This document shows positions 14,199 to 22,114 of a stretch of 25,904 nt of DNA, piece after piece. How positions within the stretch are numbered: position 1 is the first letter of the stretch; every line of letters begins with the position of its first letter. The notes beneath the pieces are model-generated. The model saw only the letters and a list, made by a program, of their open reading frames with translations. It had not been told where the DNA came from and searched no databases. The stretch is from an uncultured Candidatus Melainabacteria bacterium (lineage in GTDB: Bacteria > Cyanobacteriota > Vampirovibrionia > Gastranaerophilales > Gastranaerophilaceae), in the NCBI GenBank assembly GCA_934757255.1, contig CAKVLL010000025.1, positions 1-25,904 on the forward strand, given 5' to 3'. The position numbers and the translations under genes were made by a program.

Positions 14199-16769
14199 AT
14201 GAAGAAAATTCTTACTGTTGTTACAATGTTAATTTTTACGGCAAGCGTTTGGGCAGCAAATTACACCGTGCAAAAACTTCCGAATGGACAAACCGTTGTC
14301 GTGTATGAAATTAAAAACAATCCGATTGTTACAATTGACACTTGGATAAAAACAGGTTCGATAAATGAAAACGATACCAATAACGGTGTTGCGCACTTTT
14401 TGGAGCACTTATTTTTTAAAGGTACAAAAGCGCACCCAACAGGAGAGTTTGACAAAATATTGGAATCAAAAGGTGCAATCGTAAACGCTGCAACGAGCAA
14501 AGATTTTACGCACTATTATATTACAATTCCATCAGAACATTTTGATAAGGCTATGGAATTGCATTCCGACATGCTTTTAAATCCTCAAATTCCACGTAAA
14601 GAACTTGAAAAAGAACGTAAAGTCGTGTTAGAAGAAATTGCCAAAGACGGAAACACACCTTCTAAAAAGGTTTATGATAATTTAAACGACATGATGTATA
14701 CAACACACCCATATAAAAGAAAAGTTATCGGTACATCTGACATTATCGGAACTATTCGCAGGGAAGAAATTTTAGACTATTTTAACAAATACTATGCACC
14801 TTCAAATATGGTTACTCTTGTTGTTGGTGATGTAGATACACAAAAAGCAGTTGCTAAAATTCAACAATGTTTTAATCAAGAATATAGAAAACCTATTAAA
14901 AAAACATTTAGAAAAGAAAGTCAACTTCAAACACAGAAACGTAAAATTGATTATACTGACACTCAATCCGGTTATATAATGATTGGCTTCCGTGGTGTTA
15001 ATATTTCTGATAAAGAAACTTTTGCGCTTGATGTTTTGTCAGAAGTCTTAGGTGGTGGCAAATCTTCAAGACTTTATCGTGACATAAAAGAACAAAGAGG
15101 CCTTGCTTATTCAATCTCAGCATCAAACGGAAGCTTTAGAGATGATGGAATATTTTATATTACTGCTAATTTTACACCAACTTGTTTAGACAAATTAGAA
15201 AAATCAATTTTTGAAGAAATTAAAAATATTCAGAAATACGGCATTACCGATGAAGAACTTAACCGTGCAAAAAATATGATTATTCAAGATACGTATTATT
15301 CAAGAGAATCAACTTCTAATATAACTTCAGAACTCGGCTATATTATGGCTTTAACAAATAGCTCTGCTTTGTATGACAATTATGTGGAATGTGTAAAAAA
15401 AGTTACGGCAGAAGAAGTTAAAGCGGCTGCGAATAAATATTTGGGCGTCAATAAAAGCGCGGTTTCAATAGTTTTACCTGAAAACTTAAAAAAAGTCAGC
15501 AATGTGAAAGCCAAAGTAAAACATAGCGCGACAAAAGTTTCTGAGCACAATGGAACCATAAAATATACTGTTGACAATGGTTCAACTCTCCTTATTAATG
15601 AAAACAAGAATAACGATATTATCGCAATGAGTATTATTGCACGCGGTGGAGAATTTTTAGAAAAAGTTACAGGTGAAGGAACACTTACAGCTGCAACGCT
15701 TCTAAAAGGTACAAAAAAATATTCAGCACAAGAACTTGCACAAATTTTGGACGAAAATGGCATTGAAATTGATGCAAATTGCAGCGAAGATTATTTTGTA
15801 ATTAATGTCCAAACAACAACTGCGCAAATAGATAAAACTCTTGATATTTTGGATGAAGTTTTAAATAATGCAGTTTTCGATGATTATGAATTAGAGAAAA
15901 AACGTTCTGAAATTTTGGCTAAAATTAAACAAAGACGCGATATCCCAATGAACATTGCATTAGAAAATTTCAAAACTGTGATTTTTGAAAACAGTGTTTA
16001 TTCACATTCAAATAAAATATTAGAAAAAACTTTGCCAAGCGTTCAAAGAGAAGATGTTGTAAGATATTATAACAATATTTTGGATGCCAAAAACGTGATT
16101 GTATCTATTAACGGAAATGTTGATTCGGATAAACTGATTAACGCGTTTGGTTCAATGTTACCTAATAAAAATTTGAATAAAGTTGAATTTTCAAAATTTA
16201 ATGTAACAAAATTAACCGCGCCAAAAACACTTTCTCAAACGATTAAAGACTTGCAAACTTCTTGGTTGTTTATCGGTTGGCAAACAGCAGGAGTAAGTAA
16301 TAAAAAAGATTTTGTAACCCTAAAAGTAATAAATACAATTATGGGCTCAGGTATGAGTTCTCGTTTGTTTAAAAACTTACGTGAAAAAGACGGACTTGCT
16401 TATCAGCTTGGGACAAGCTACTCACCTAAAATGTTAGGTGGTGTATTTATGGCCTATATCGGTACAAATCCCGATTCTTTAGAATATTCCAGAAAGAAGA
16501 TATTTTCAGAGATGAATAAATTAAAAATGGAATTTGTTTCTGATAGCGAATTACAGGACGCAAAAGACCGCTTGAAAGGTAGTTTTATAATTGCAATGGA
16601 GACTAATTCAGAAAAAGCCTCTAATATAGGCTTATTTGAAGCTTACGGTTTTGGTTATGACTTTTTAGACGATTACACAAAAATGATAGATGAAGTCACC
16701 GCTTCCGATATTATTAGAGTTGCGAACAAGTATTTTAATAATATTTATGTACAATCTGATGTAAAATAA
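14199..16769 (+). CDS. Secreted M16 (insulinase-family) zinc peptidase, fused double-domain form
   Basis: The 856-aa protein begins with a Sec signal peptide (MKKILTVVTMLIFTASVWA, cleavage near residue 19-20), so it acts outside the cytoplasmic membrane. The N-terminal M16 half holds the inverted zinc motif HFLEH (66-70) with the distal Glu ligand in VLEEI (about 145-146). The GLAYSISASNGSF segment matches the family's Arg/Tyr region. A second M16 half starts near residue 455 (KYTVDNGSTLLINENKNND) and lacks HxxEH (TAATLLKG), as expected of the non-catalytic partner domain; GLAYQLGTSYSP is its matching segment. Bacterial enzymes often encode the halves as separate genes; here they are fused. 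Substrate is unknown, but short peptides in the envelope are plausible. A strong terminator follows. Confidence 0.93.
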   Translation: MKKILTVVTMLIFTASVWAANYTVQKLPNGQTVVVYEIKNNPIVTIDTWIKTGSINENDTNNGVAHFLEHLFFKGTKAHPTGEFDKILESKGAIVNAATSKDFTHYYITIPSEHFDKAMELHSDMLLNPQIPRKELEKERKVVLEEIAKDGNTPSKKVYDNLNDMMYTTHPYKRKVIGTSDIIGTIRREEILDYFNKYYAPSNMVTLVVGDVDTQKAVAKIQQCFNQEYRKPIKKTFRKESQLQTQKRKIDYTDTQSGYIMIGFRGVNISDKETFALDVLSEVLGGGKSSRLYRDIKEQRGLAYSISASNGSFRDDGIFYITANFTPTCLDKLEKSIFEEIKNIQKYGITDEELNRAKNMIIQDTYYSRESTSNITSELGYIMALTNSSALYDNYVECVKKVTAEEVKAAANKYLGVNKSAVSIVLPENLKKVSNVKAKVKHSATKVSEHNGTIKYTVDNGSTLLINENKNNDIIAMSIIARGGEFLEKVTGEGTLTAATLLKGTKKYSAQELAQILDENGIEIDANCSEDYFVINVQTTTAQIDKTLDILDEVLNNAVFDDYELEKKRSEILAKIKQRRDIPMNIALENFKTVIFENSVYSHSNKILEKTLPSVQREDVVRYYNNILDAKNVIVSINGNVDSDKLINAFGSMLPNKNLNKVEFSKFNVTKLTAPKTLSQTIKDLQTSWLFIGWQTAGVSNKKDFVTLKVINTIMGSGMSSRLFKNLREKDGLAYQLGTSYSPKMLGGVFMAYIGTNPDSLEYSRKKIFSEMNKLKMEFVSDSELQDAKDRLKGSFIIAMETNSEKASNIGLFEAYGFGYDFLDDYTKMIDEVTASDIIRVANKYFNNIYVQSDVK

Positions 16770-16776
16770 TCAATAA

Positions 16777-16827
16777 AAAAAACGATACATCTACAAAACT
16801 TTACTTTTTATAGATGTATCGTTTTTT
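16777..16827 (+). terminator. Rho-independent terminator after the M16 peptidase
   Basis: A 17-bp stem pairs AAAAAACGATACATCTA (16777-16793) with its complement at 16811-16827, which ends in TTTTTT. It starts 8 bases past the stop codon. Confidence 0.85.
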
Positions 16828-16954
16828 ATTTGACTAAATTCCGGACTATACGCTCGAAAAAAACTAATTATGCAAAGATTTACATCCTAAGTTTTTAAGA
16901 ATAACTATAAATAGCATGGCGAAAATCAAAAGTATAATCACCTTTAATAAAACA

Positions 16955-16994
16955 AAAAAACATTGTCGAAACGTACATTCCGACAATGTTTTTT
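16955..16994. terminator. Terminator downstream of the pilin-like gene
   Basis: The stem AACATTGTCG / CGACAATGTT is flanked by A- and T-runs on both sides (16955-16968 and 16981-16994). It lies 25 bases beyond the minus-strand pilin stop and can work in either direction. Between it and the preceding terminator (16828-16950) I see no gene. Confidence 0.8.
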
Positions 16995-17018
16995 ATTTAT
17001 TAACCAAGATTTTTCTTA

Positions 17019-17714
17019 CTAATTATTAAATGCCCATTGAGCTGCTGCTCCGTTTGGCACTACATAACCGCCTCTTAATCTTATACCAAATTGGTCTTTG
17101 ATTACACGGTTTTTATTACTACATTGGGCAGTCAATGCTTGTTCAGGAGTTTGCTTTTCTCCTACTTCCAACTTATCGCTATCAGCACCCAATGCTTTAC
17201 CGGAACAGTTTGACAAAATATTTGGTCCTTTTGCACCGTTAGTATCGAAAATTACAGGAATACCATAAACTAAACCGTCATCCTGAAGTGCGTTTGAAGC
17301 TTGTGCACCTATTATCTTTGAACTTATTGCGTCTTCTGGAAATAGAAGAGCGGAACCATCTCTAAAGAAAACGGCATAATTAGTTGTCACATCAGCATCA
17401 CCGCCTTGGGCAGATGCAAGTTTTCCTTTACCACTCTTTTGATAATCAATAGAAGCTCTAGTTGCTAACAAACCATACAAAGATTGAGCTTCTGGATTTT
17501 TATCAGCAACTTTCAAAGAAGCATAGTCAAACCCGTTAATCGCCTGATTCATTTGTGCTGCCTCTGTCAAAGTATTAATACCCTTCTTCAATGCTGTTTT
17601 TGCTTGTTGTTCCGCAGTATTAGTCATCAATGCTGGAAGTGTCAATGTTGCAACAACACCAATAATGGCCAACGTAATCAAAACTTCTGCAAGAGTAAAA
17701 CCATTCTTCTTCAT
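17019..17714 (-). CDS. Type IV prepilin-like protein
   Basis: This 231-aa protein has a class III signal: a short basic leader MKKNG, then FTLAEVLITLAIIGVVATL, with Glu at position 5 of the mature protein. A prepilin peptidase would cut after Gly5 and N-methylate Phe6. The remainder is a globular pseudopilin-like domain with paired Cys candidates (CSG, AQCSN) and a Gly/Pro-rich end (RGGYVVPNG). Such proteins form type IV pili or type II secretion pseudopili, and many dispersed copies are known in Gastranaerophilales-like genomes. No other pilus gene is adjacent, so the partner machinery is encoded elsewhere. An AAGGAA ribosome binding site lies about ten bases before the ATG, with a near-consensus promoter upstream. 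Confidence 0.88.
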   Translation of the reverse strand: MKKNGFTLAEVLITLAIIGVVATLTLPALMTNTAEQQAKTALKKGINTLTEAAQMNQAINGFDYASLKVADKNPEAQSLYGLLATRASIDYQKSGKGKLASAQGGDADVTTNYAVFFRDGSALLFPEDAISSKIIGAQASNALQDDGLVYGIPVIFDTNGAKGPNILSNCSGKALGADSDKLEVGEKQTPEQALTAQCSNKNRVIKDQFGIRLRGGYVVPNGAAAQWAFNN

Positions 17715-17775
17715 TGTAAAAAATTCCTTTCTCTTCTTATATTTAATTTGAATTTATATCATCACATCTAATATA

Positions 17776-17804
17776 ATTTTACCAAACTTATTACGTCATG
17801 TCAA
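17776..17804 (-). promoter_or_regulatory. Sigma70-type promoter of the pilin-like gene
   Basis: On the minus strand, perfect TTGACA (17799-17804), a 17-bp spacer and TAAAAT (17776-17781) occur about 60 bp upstream of the ATG. This leaves a leader of about 55 bases without an evident hairpin. Confidence 0.72.
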
Positions 17805-17858
17805 TCGTATATAATAAAAGAATTCTATTTTAATATCGGTTTTTTGATAATTGAATAT

Positions 17859-18004
17859 CTCTACCACGCTCATCAGGCTTCGCCAGCTTCTCCCCTCAAG
17901 GGCGAAGCCGCAACTTGCGCAAATCTGGCGCATTTCGCTGCTTCTCCCTTTGAGGGGAGAAGCTGGGCGGAGCCCTGATGAGGGTGATAGAGATGAGGGT
18001 GATA
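17859..18004. repeat. Long imperfect palindromic element (MITE- or REP-like)
   Basis: The left arm (17859-17902, containing CATCAGGCTTCGCCAGCTTC) pairs with the right arm (17946-17992, containing GAAGCTGGGCGGAGCCCTGATG). A GC-rich centre with TTGCGC and GGCGCA separates them. GATGAGGGTGATA is repeated at the right end. It is more GC-rich than its surroundings and accounts for most of the 311-bp gap between the pilin-like and UROD-like genes. No coding potential is seen. Confidence 0.75.
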
Positions 18005-18025
18005 CAAACTCCGAATAATCAAATT

Positions 18026-19075
18026 CTAACTTTTGTATGGAATACGCTTAGATAATTGCACCGCTAACATAAGCGCCTTTTCTGCAAATATCAAAGGGAA
18101 TTTATCTAAATTACCGTTCACAGAAACCATTGAACGATTATAAGTTAGACGTTCACTCGCTCCTGCATCGACAAGATTATTTATTGTTCTTACAAATCTA
18201 TCGTATACAAAATCTATAGTTAAAGATTTTACCATCGCTTCATTAACAACAGGAACAATTGCCCAATTAATCCTTCCTCCGCCAACAAGGAAATCGTTTA
18301 CTTTATCTGCAATAATCGCAAGATTATTTGGATTATTATAAGCATCAAAAGAAATAATATCCACACCAGCCTCTATCGGGATTTGCCAATCACATTTTTC
18401 AAAACATTGAATACCTACTAATGCCCCGCGTTCTTTTATAACCTGAACCGTTTTAGTAAAAAGATTAACTACAATTTCACGAGTCACACTTTCATCTAAA
18501 CGTCTAACATCTCCATATTTATATAAAAGCGGCTCCTCTAATATAATTATAGGTTTTGTTTGCGGAGAAACCGAATTTATCAAACCGATTGTCCAAAGCG
18601 CTTTTATTGTAATCGCCTGAATAATAAGTTTTCTATAAAACTTATCTGAAAGAATTTGCACTCCATCGCCTTCAAGAAGTAACTGTGATATTGTAAACGG
18701 CCCTAATAAATTAACCACAGCTTCTGCAGGTTTTGTACGTTGAATAATTTGCAAATATTTTTCAAGAAAAGGCGCATGCATCTGAAACTGTTCCAACAAC
18801 TCAAAGCTAGGATTATTAAATGCCTTATCTAATAAAACCATTTTCTGTTTAAATTTTTCAGAACCAGATTTAAATATTAACTTCCTATCCCTGAAAATAA
18901 CCCCGGGAATACCAGATAATGTACGATACTTCAAATTATCGTTTTCAAAACATTTTGGCAATGCTGCAACGTATGGCGAATTTTCAAACAACTTCAGCAT
19001 CATTTTCACTGCAGACATTTCATCTTCATAAGGTAAATTGCCTACCGGTAAGCACTTTAACAAAATTTTTGACAT
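18026..19075 (-). CDS. UROD/MetE-fold protein (methionine synthase II-like), function uncertain
   Basis: This 349-aa protein belongs by its overall pattern to the UROD/MetE superfamily of TIM barrels. The N terminus (CLPVGNLPYEDEMSAVKMML..SPYVAALPKC) matches proteins annotated as uroporphyrinogen decarboxylase- or cobalamin-independent methionine synthase-like. Other barrel strands include VVNLLGPFTISQLLL, KPIIILEEPLL, LVGIQCFEKCDW and DIISFDAY. A Cys (IQCFEKC) sits where zinc-binding Cys/His occur in MetE-type enzymes, so methyl transfer or corrinoid-linked chemistry is possible, but the substrate cannot be assigned. The ATG at 19073-19075 is chosen because an AGAGAG/TAGG ribosome binding site precedes it; the longer frame begins inside the rplI terminator. 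It follows rplI on the same strand, after that terminator. Confidence 0.68.
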   Translation of the reverse strand: MSKILLKCLPVGNLPYEDEMSAVKMMLKLFENSPYVAALPKCFENDNLKYRTLSGIPGVIFRDRKLIFKSGSEKFKQKMVLLDKAFNNPSFELLEQFQMHAPFLEKYLQIIQRTKPAEAVVNLLGPFTISQLLLEGDGVQILSDKFYRKLIIQAITIKALWTIGLINSVSPQTKPIIILEEPLLYKYGDVRRLDESVTREIVVNLFTKTVQVIKERGALVGIQCFEKCDWQIPIEAGVDIISFDAYNNPNNLAIIADKVNDFLVGGGRINWAIVPVVNEAMVKSLTIDFVYDRFVRTINNLVDAGASERLTYNRSMVSVNGNLDKFPLIFAEKALMLAVQLSKRIPYKS

Positions 19076-19096
19076 ACCTATCTCTCTCAAAAAAAC

Positions 19097-19146
19097 AAAA
19101 AAACGTGTCAAGACACAAGCCTCAACACGTTTTTTTAAACATTATA
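19097..19146 (-). terminator. Terminator after rplI
   Basis: The stem AAAAAAACGTGT (19097-19108) pairs with ACACGTTTTTTT (19135-19146), and T-rich sequence follows on the minus strand. It begins 5 bases past the rplI stop and directly precedes the UROD-like gene, so transcription of that gene depends on read-through or on a promoter I cannot see. Confidence 0.82.
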
Positions 19147-19150
19147 AAAA

Positions 19151-19645
19151 CTATGCTTCAGCTTCTTCTGTTTCTTCAACAGATTCTTTAACAACTTCAG
19201 AAGCTGTAACAACAACTTTTAATTCAGTTTTAACTTTAGAAGTTAATTTGATTAGCATAGAAAATTCACCGATTCTGTTAATAGGTGCGTTCAAAGAAAC
19301 TGTTTTTCTATCAACTTCGATACCAGCTTTTTCTTTCAATTCTTCGCACAATTTCTTAGTTGTAATTGTACCGAATAATTTTCCACTTTCACCGGCTTTA
19401 GCAGACAACTCGATTGAACCAAGTTTTTCAATTTGTTCAGCTTTTGCCAAAGCTTCTTGATGTAGTTTTTCTTGTTTAGCTTGTAATCTAGCAAGATTTT
19501 GTTCTCTGTTTTTCAAAGCACCTTCTGTAGCTACTTCTGCATAATTTTTAGGAATTAAAAAATTTCTTGCATAACCGTCTTTTACATTTACTAAATCACC
19601 AGCTTCACCGATGTTTTGCACTTCTTTTTTTAATATTACTTGCAT
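19151..19645 (-). CDS. rplI: 50S ribosomal protein L9
   Basis: L9 binds 23S rRNA near the L1 stalk base and spans to neighbouring ribosomes, helping to keep frame. The 164-aa protein has the canonical start MQVILKKEVQNIGEAGDLV, then KDGYARNFLIPKNYA, a long charged connecting helix (about 45-75) and the C-terminal domain with GKLFGTITTKKL. An acidic tail (EETEEAEA) extends beyond the usual end. The ribosome binding site AAGGAG precedes the ATG, and a minus-strand TATAAT lies at 19684-19689. It stands without rpsR or rpsF and without dnaB, its frequent partners in other bacteria. Confidence 0.97.
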   Translation of the reverse strand: MQVILKKEVQNIGEAGDLVNVKDGYARNFLIPKNYAEVATEGALKNREQNLARLQAKQEKLHQEALAKAEQIEKLGSIELSAKAGESGKLFGTITTKKLCEELKEKAGIEVDRKTVSLNAPINRIGEFSMLIKLTSKVKTELKVVVTASEVVKESVEETEEAEA

Positions 19646-19683
19646 TTCTATTCTCCTTTAATCATATTATTGGGCTAGTATAA

Positions 19684-19689
19684 ATTATA
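19684..19689 (-). promoter_or_regulatory. -10 element of rplI
   Basis: TATAAT on the minus strand lies about 40 bases before the rplI ATG. The -35 region is weak (TCGACA at a 20-bp spacing), so only the -10 is proposed. Confidence 0.45.
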
Positions 19690-19792
19690 CTACCTGAAAA
19701 AAGATTAAATGTCGAGTCCCCATGTATTTCTAGCTTAAAATAAGTTCACAGAAGAAGTTTTCTTTTGAATGAGTTGCATTTTGAAATAGTTT

Positions 19793-19925
19793 AAAAGGTA
19801 ATAAGGGAATAGGGTAATAAGGGAATAAGAGGTTATAAATTTATCATTTTATATTACGTTTAATTAACGCATTTATTTAAAAATGTTTCTAAAATCTCTT
19901 ATTCCCCTATTCCCTTATTATCCTT
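19793..19925. repeat. Inverted repeat of GGGAATA/TAATAAGG units at the phage cassette edge
   Basis: The left arm (19793-19831: AAAAGGTAATAAGGGAATAG, then GGTAATAAGGGAATAAGAG) matches the reverse complement of the right arm (19896-19925, CTCTTATTCCCCTATTCCCT onward). About 64 bp of AT-rich DNA lies between. The left arm holds an internal duplication of the unit. It makes up much of the 322-bp gap between rplI and the terminase; no gene is seen there. Confidence 0.7.
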
Positions 19926-19967
19926 TGCAGCTACTCACCACCTCTAAACCAATGCCAGCTTTCAAAT

Positions 19968-21266
19968 CTACCTCAACCTCCAATAATATTCAACCAAATA
20001 ACTTATCGCATCAAACGGATGTTCCAAAAACTTAAAATCACGATTAGACTTAATTTGATTATGGGTTGGAACATCAACAATACTTGTTCCTTCTTTAAAC
20101 GACAAATTATATATATTATACAAAATCCACTTACATCGTCTTGGGTCAATAAACAAATGCCTTTCGCCTTTTGAGTTTTTAACTCGAGCGTTAAATGCAG
20201 AAATTCTATTCATAATTGGCGGATTATAATCTCTTAACCTGAATTTAACATCCTTATAACCATATTCAAGCAAACTATTTTTTATAATTGCATAATTCGT
20301 ATATTCACTCTGCGTACTTCTATTATCACCGGAAGCGTCACCATTAACAATGATAGATGATTTATGATTCGGATATCTTCGGATAAATTCGTTGATACAT
20401 TGTTGAGTTGAAGTGTTTTCAATCACAATTTCGTCGAAAAAATAGACATTTTCATCATCCTTGTGAGCCAACGCCCAACACATCGGATCAACGTTAAAAT
20501 CACAAGTTAAATGTAAAGGTAAATCTGGATTATACCGAAGCTTAAGTTTGTTTTCTTCATCAAAACCTTTCACAACAAGACCGGAAGAATAATCGCCAAA
20601 CTCGCCCAAAACATTTATCTTATAATATTCTTCATCAAAACTTTCCTTCATTGATTGAATAAAGTGTGGCGGTAAATAAATATTATTTGTAGTCGGCGCA
20701 ATAATTAAGCGATAATTTTCTTTTGAATGTTCGACAAACCTCTGCCAAATCCACCCCTTATCAGCTTGCGGGTTTGTATGCCCAAACAATCGGTAACGGA
20801 AATCAACCCAGTTTTTCCCTCTATAAGTATTTCTTAAACGCCCAATGAGTTGTTTAAATGAAGAATCCGTAATTTGTGAAGCCTCTTCTATCTCTGCCCA
20901 ATGCAAGTTTAATGATTTAAAACGTTCAGGGTCTTCTAACGCAGAAAACAAAATTTCTGAACCATTTGAAAACTTTATCATTTTTTCAAGTTTATTATAT
21001 GTATAATCTTTATCCTGTATGTAACCAAAGTTTTCAAGGTGGTCGAGATAAGAAACAAGTGTAGTCTTTCTAACAAGTTCATATTCTTTTGCGCCGACTA
21101 AACCACGTGACCCCGGATATTTTTTAGCTAACAAAATTCCTAAAAGCGAACCGCACCAAGTTTTTCCGCTACCATAACCGCCTTGATAAATCGCGACATC
21201 AAGAGATTCAGAATGAGGAATTTCGATAAACTCTTTTTGCTTGTCTAATAATTTATATTTAACCAT
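19968..21266 (-). CDS. Phage terminase large subunit
   Basis: This 432-aa protein is the ATPase-nuclease motor that cuts and packages phage DNA into the prohead. Seen are Walker A GGYGSGKT (29-36), Walker B-like LHWAEIEEAS (121-130), a GHTNPQADKGW coupling segment, and an RNase H-like nuclease with acidic residues Asp256 (LTCDFNVDP), Asp310 (VNGDASGD) and Asp419 (HPFDAISYL). It is PBSX/Terminase_3-like in pattern. The ATG at 21264-21266 is chosen because GGAGG lies 8 bases upstream, within the end of the preceding DUF1353 gene; the longer frame would overlap that gene without a better site. It is the last gene of the cassette, as in T7-like late regions, whereas most temperate phages place it first. 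All catalytic residues are intact. Confidence 0.9.
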   Translation of the reverse strand: MVKYKLLDKQKEFIEIPHSESLDVAIYQGGYGSGKTWCGSLLGILLAKKYPGSRGLVGAKEYELVRKTTLVSYLDHLENFGYIQDKDYTYNKLEKMIKFSNGSEILFSALEDPERFKSLNLHWAEIEEASQITDSSFKQLIGRLRNTYRGKNWVDFRYRLFGHTNPQADKGWIWQRFVEHSKENYRLIIAPTTNNIYLPPHFIQSMKESFDEEYYKINVLGEFGDYSSGLVVKGFDEENKLKLRYNPDLPLHLTCDFNVDPMCWALAHKDDENVYFFDEIVIENTSTQQCINEFIRRYPNHKSSIIVNGDASGDNRSTQSEYTNYAIIKNSLLEYGYKDVKFRLRDYNPPIMNRISAFNARVKNSKGERHLFIDPRRCKWILYNIYNLSFKEGTSIVDVPTHNQIKSNRDFKFLEHPFDAISYLVEYYWRLR

Positions 21267-21268
21267 CC

Positions 21269-21727
21269 CTAATTCCTCCATCCGCAAAATGCTTGAAAAA
21301 TGTTTACCGAATGTTTCATCCAAAAACGTTTAAAAGCGTTAACTTGACTAGCTTCCAGAAGCGCGTTAAAAACAGATGTCGAAAAGTTTTTGTCATTATT
21401 TATGTAATTATGGTTTTCGCACAACACATCATGAATTAACGCCGCTACTAAAAAGCGGTTATCGGTATTAGAACCGATAACACGCCAAAATAGTTTAGGA
21501 ATGGAAGCCCCATCGTAGCAATAACCTTTTGGGATTTCAAAATTATATGTCTTATATTTTTTATAATCCGCAAGACGCACCTTCAAGGCTTTTTTATTAA
21601 CAAAGGGGTATTTTTCAATAGATTTTTTATCCTCTTCACTCATATTAGGAACAAAATACCTTATTCCTACATGCGGTATATCATCAAAAAACACCCCTAC
21701 ATCTTTGTTTGAATACCATTCTTTCAA
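21269..21727 (-). CDS. DUF1353-family phage protein
   Basis: This 152-aa protein shows the DUF1353 core FEIPKGYCYDGASIPKLFWRV, followed by RFLVAALIHDVLC. The latter carries an HD pair that could bind a metal, and the family is found mainly in phages and prophages, often near late genes. Its biochemical role is not established; lysis or host-takeover functions have been suggested only by context. Translation appears to begin at TTG (21725-21727), one base after the stop of the upstream 123-aa gene, which implies coupled translation; no ATG lies in frame until residue 29. There is no signal peptide or transmembrane helix. The family call is fairly secure, the function is not. Confidence 0.8.
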   Translation of the reverse strand: MKEWYSNKDVGVFFDDIPHVGIRYFVPNMSEEDKKSIEKYPFVNKKALKVRLADYKKYKTYNFEIPKGYCYDGASIPKLFWRVIGSNTDNRFLVAALIHDVLCENHNYINNDKNFSTSVFNALLEASQVNAFKRFWMKHSVNIFQAFCGWRN

Positions 21728-21728
21728 A

Positions 21729-22100
21729 TCAAATACCCATAACCTTTCGAGGATAGACTATAATTAAATTTTTATCCCCATAATTTCCGTTTTCTACAAT
21801 CAAAGTATCTTCTGTTTTTGTTTCTGTATCACAGACTTTTATACCGTAGGTATAAAGAGCATAATTTTTACCTTTTGGAACTTTAAGCAAGTCCGTAAAA
21901 TCAGCAGTTAAAGAAAATACTACAAAATCATTTTTATTACTGATAACTTGCAATTCATTACCGACAAGCTTTCCTTTATCATCAAGAATGGCTAAATAAA
22001 CGGTAAAACTTTTACTTGTGTCTAAGCCTGATACAACAACCTCACCACTATCTCCTTGATATAAAGTTATTGTACCGTTTTCATCTATAATTAAACTCAT
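21729..22100 (-). CDS. Phage baseplate/fibre-associated beta-sandwich protein (putative)
   Basis: This 123-aa protein looks all-beta: MSLIIDENGTITLYQGDSGE, then alternating strands (SFTVYLAILDDKGK, DFVVFSLTADFTDLL, NYALYTYGIKVCDTETKTEDTLIVENG). The GDSGEVVV...YLAILDD pattern resembles small immunoglobulin-like baseplate or fibre proteins (for example the N-terminal part of BppU-like proteins), but I cannot name a family with certainty. It lies directly after tail fibre B with a 14-bp gap and before DUF1353 with coupled translation, so a structural role in the adsorption apparatus is the best guess. A GAGG ribosome binding site lies 5 bases before the ATG. Confidence 0.6.
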   Translation of the reverse strand: MSLIIDENGTITLYQGDSGEVVVSGLDTSKSFTVYLAILDDKGKLVGNELQVISNKNDFVVFSLTADFTDLLKVPKGKNYALYTYGIKVCDTETKTEDTLIVENGNYGDKNLIIVYPRKVMGI

Positions 22101-22114
22101 ACAACCTCGCCTTC

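Noticed and set aside
19038..19460. 140-aa plus-strand frame opposite rplI
   Set aside because: Antisense shadow of the highly conserved L9 gene and its terminator.
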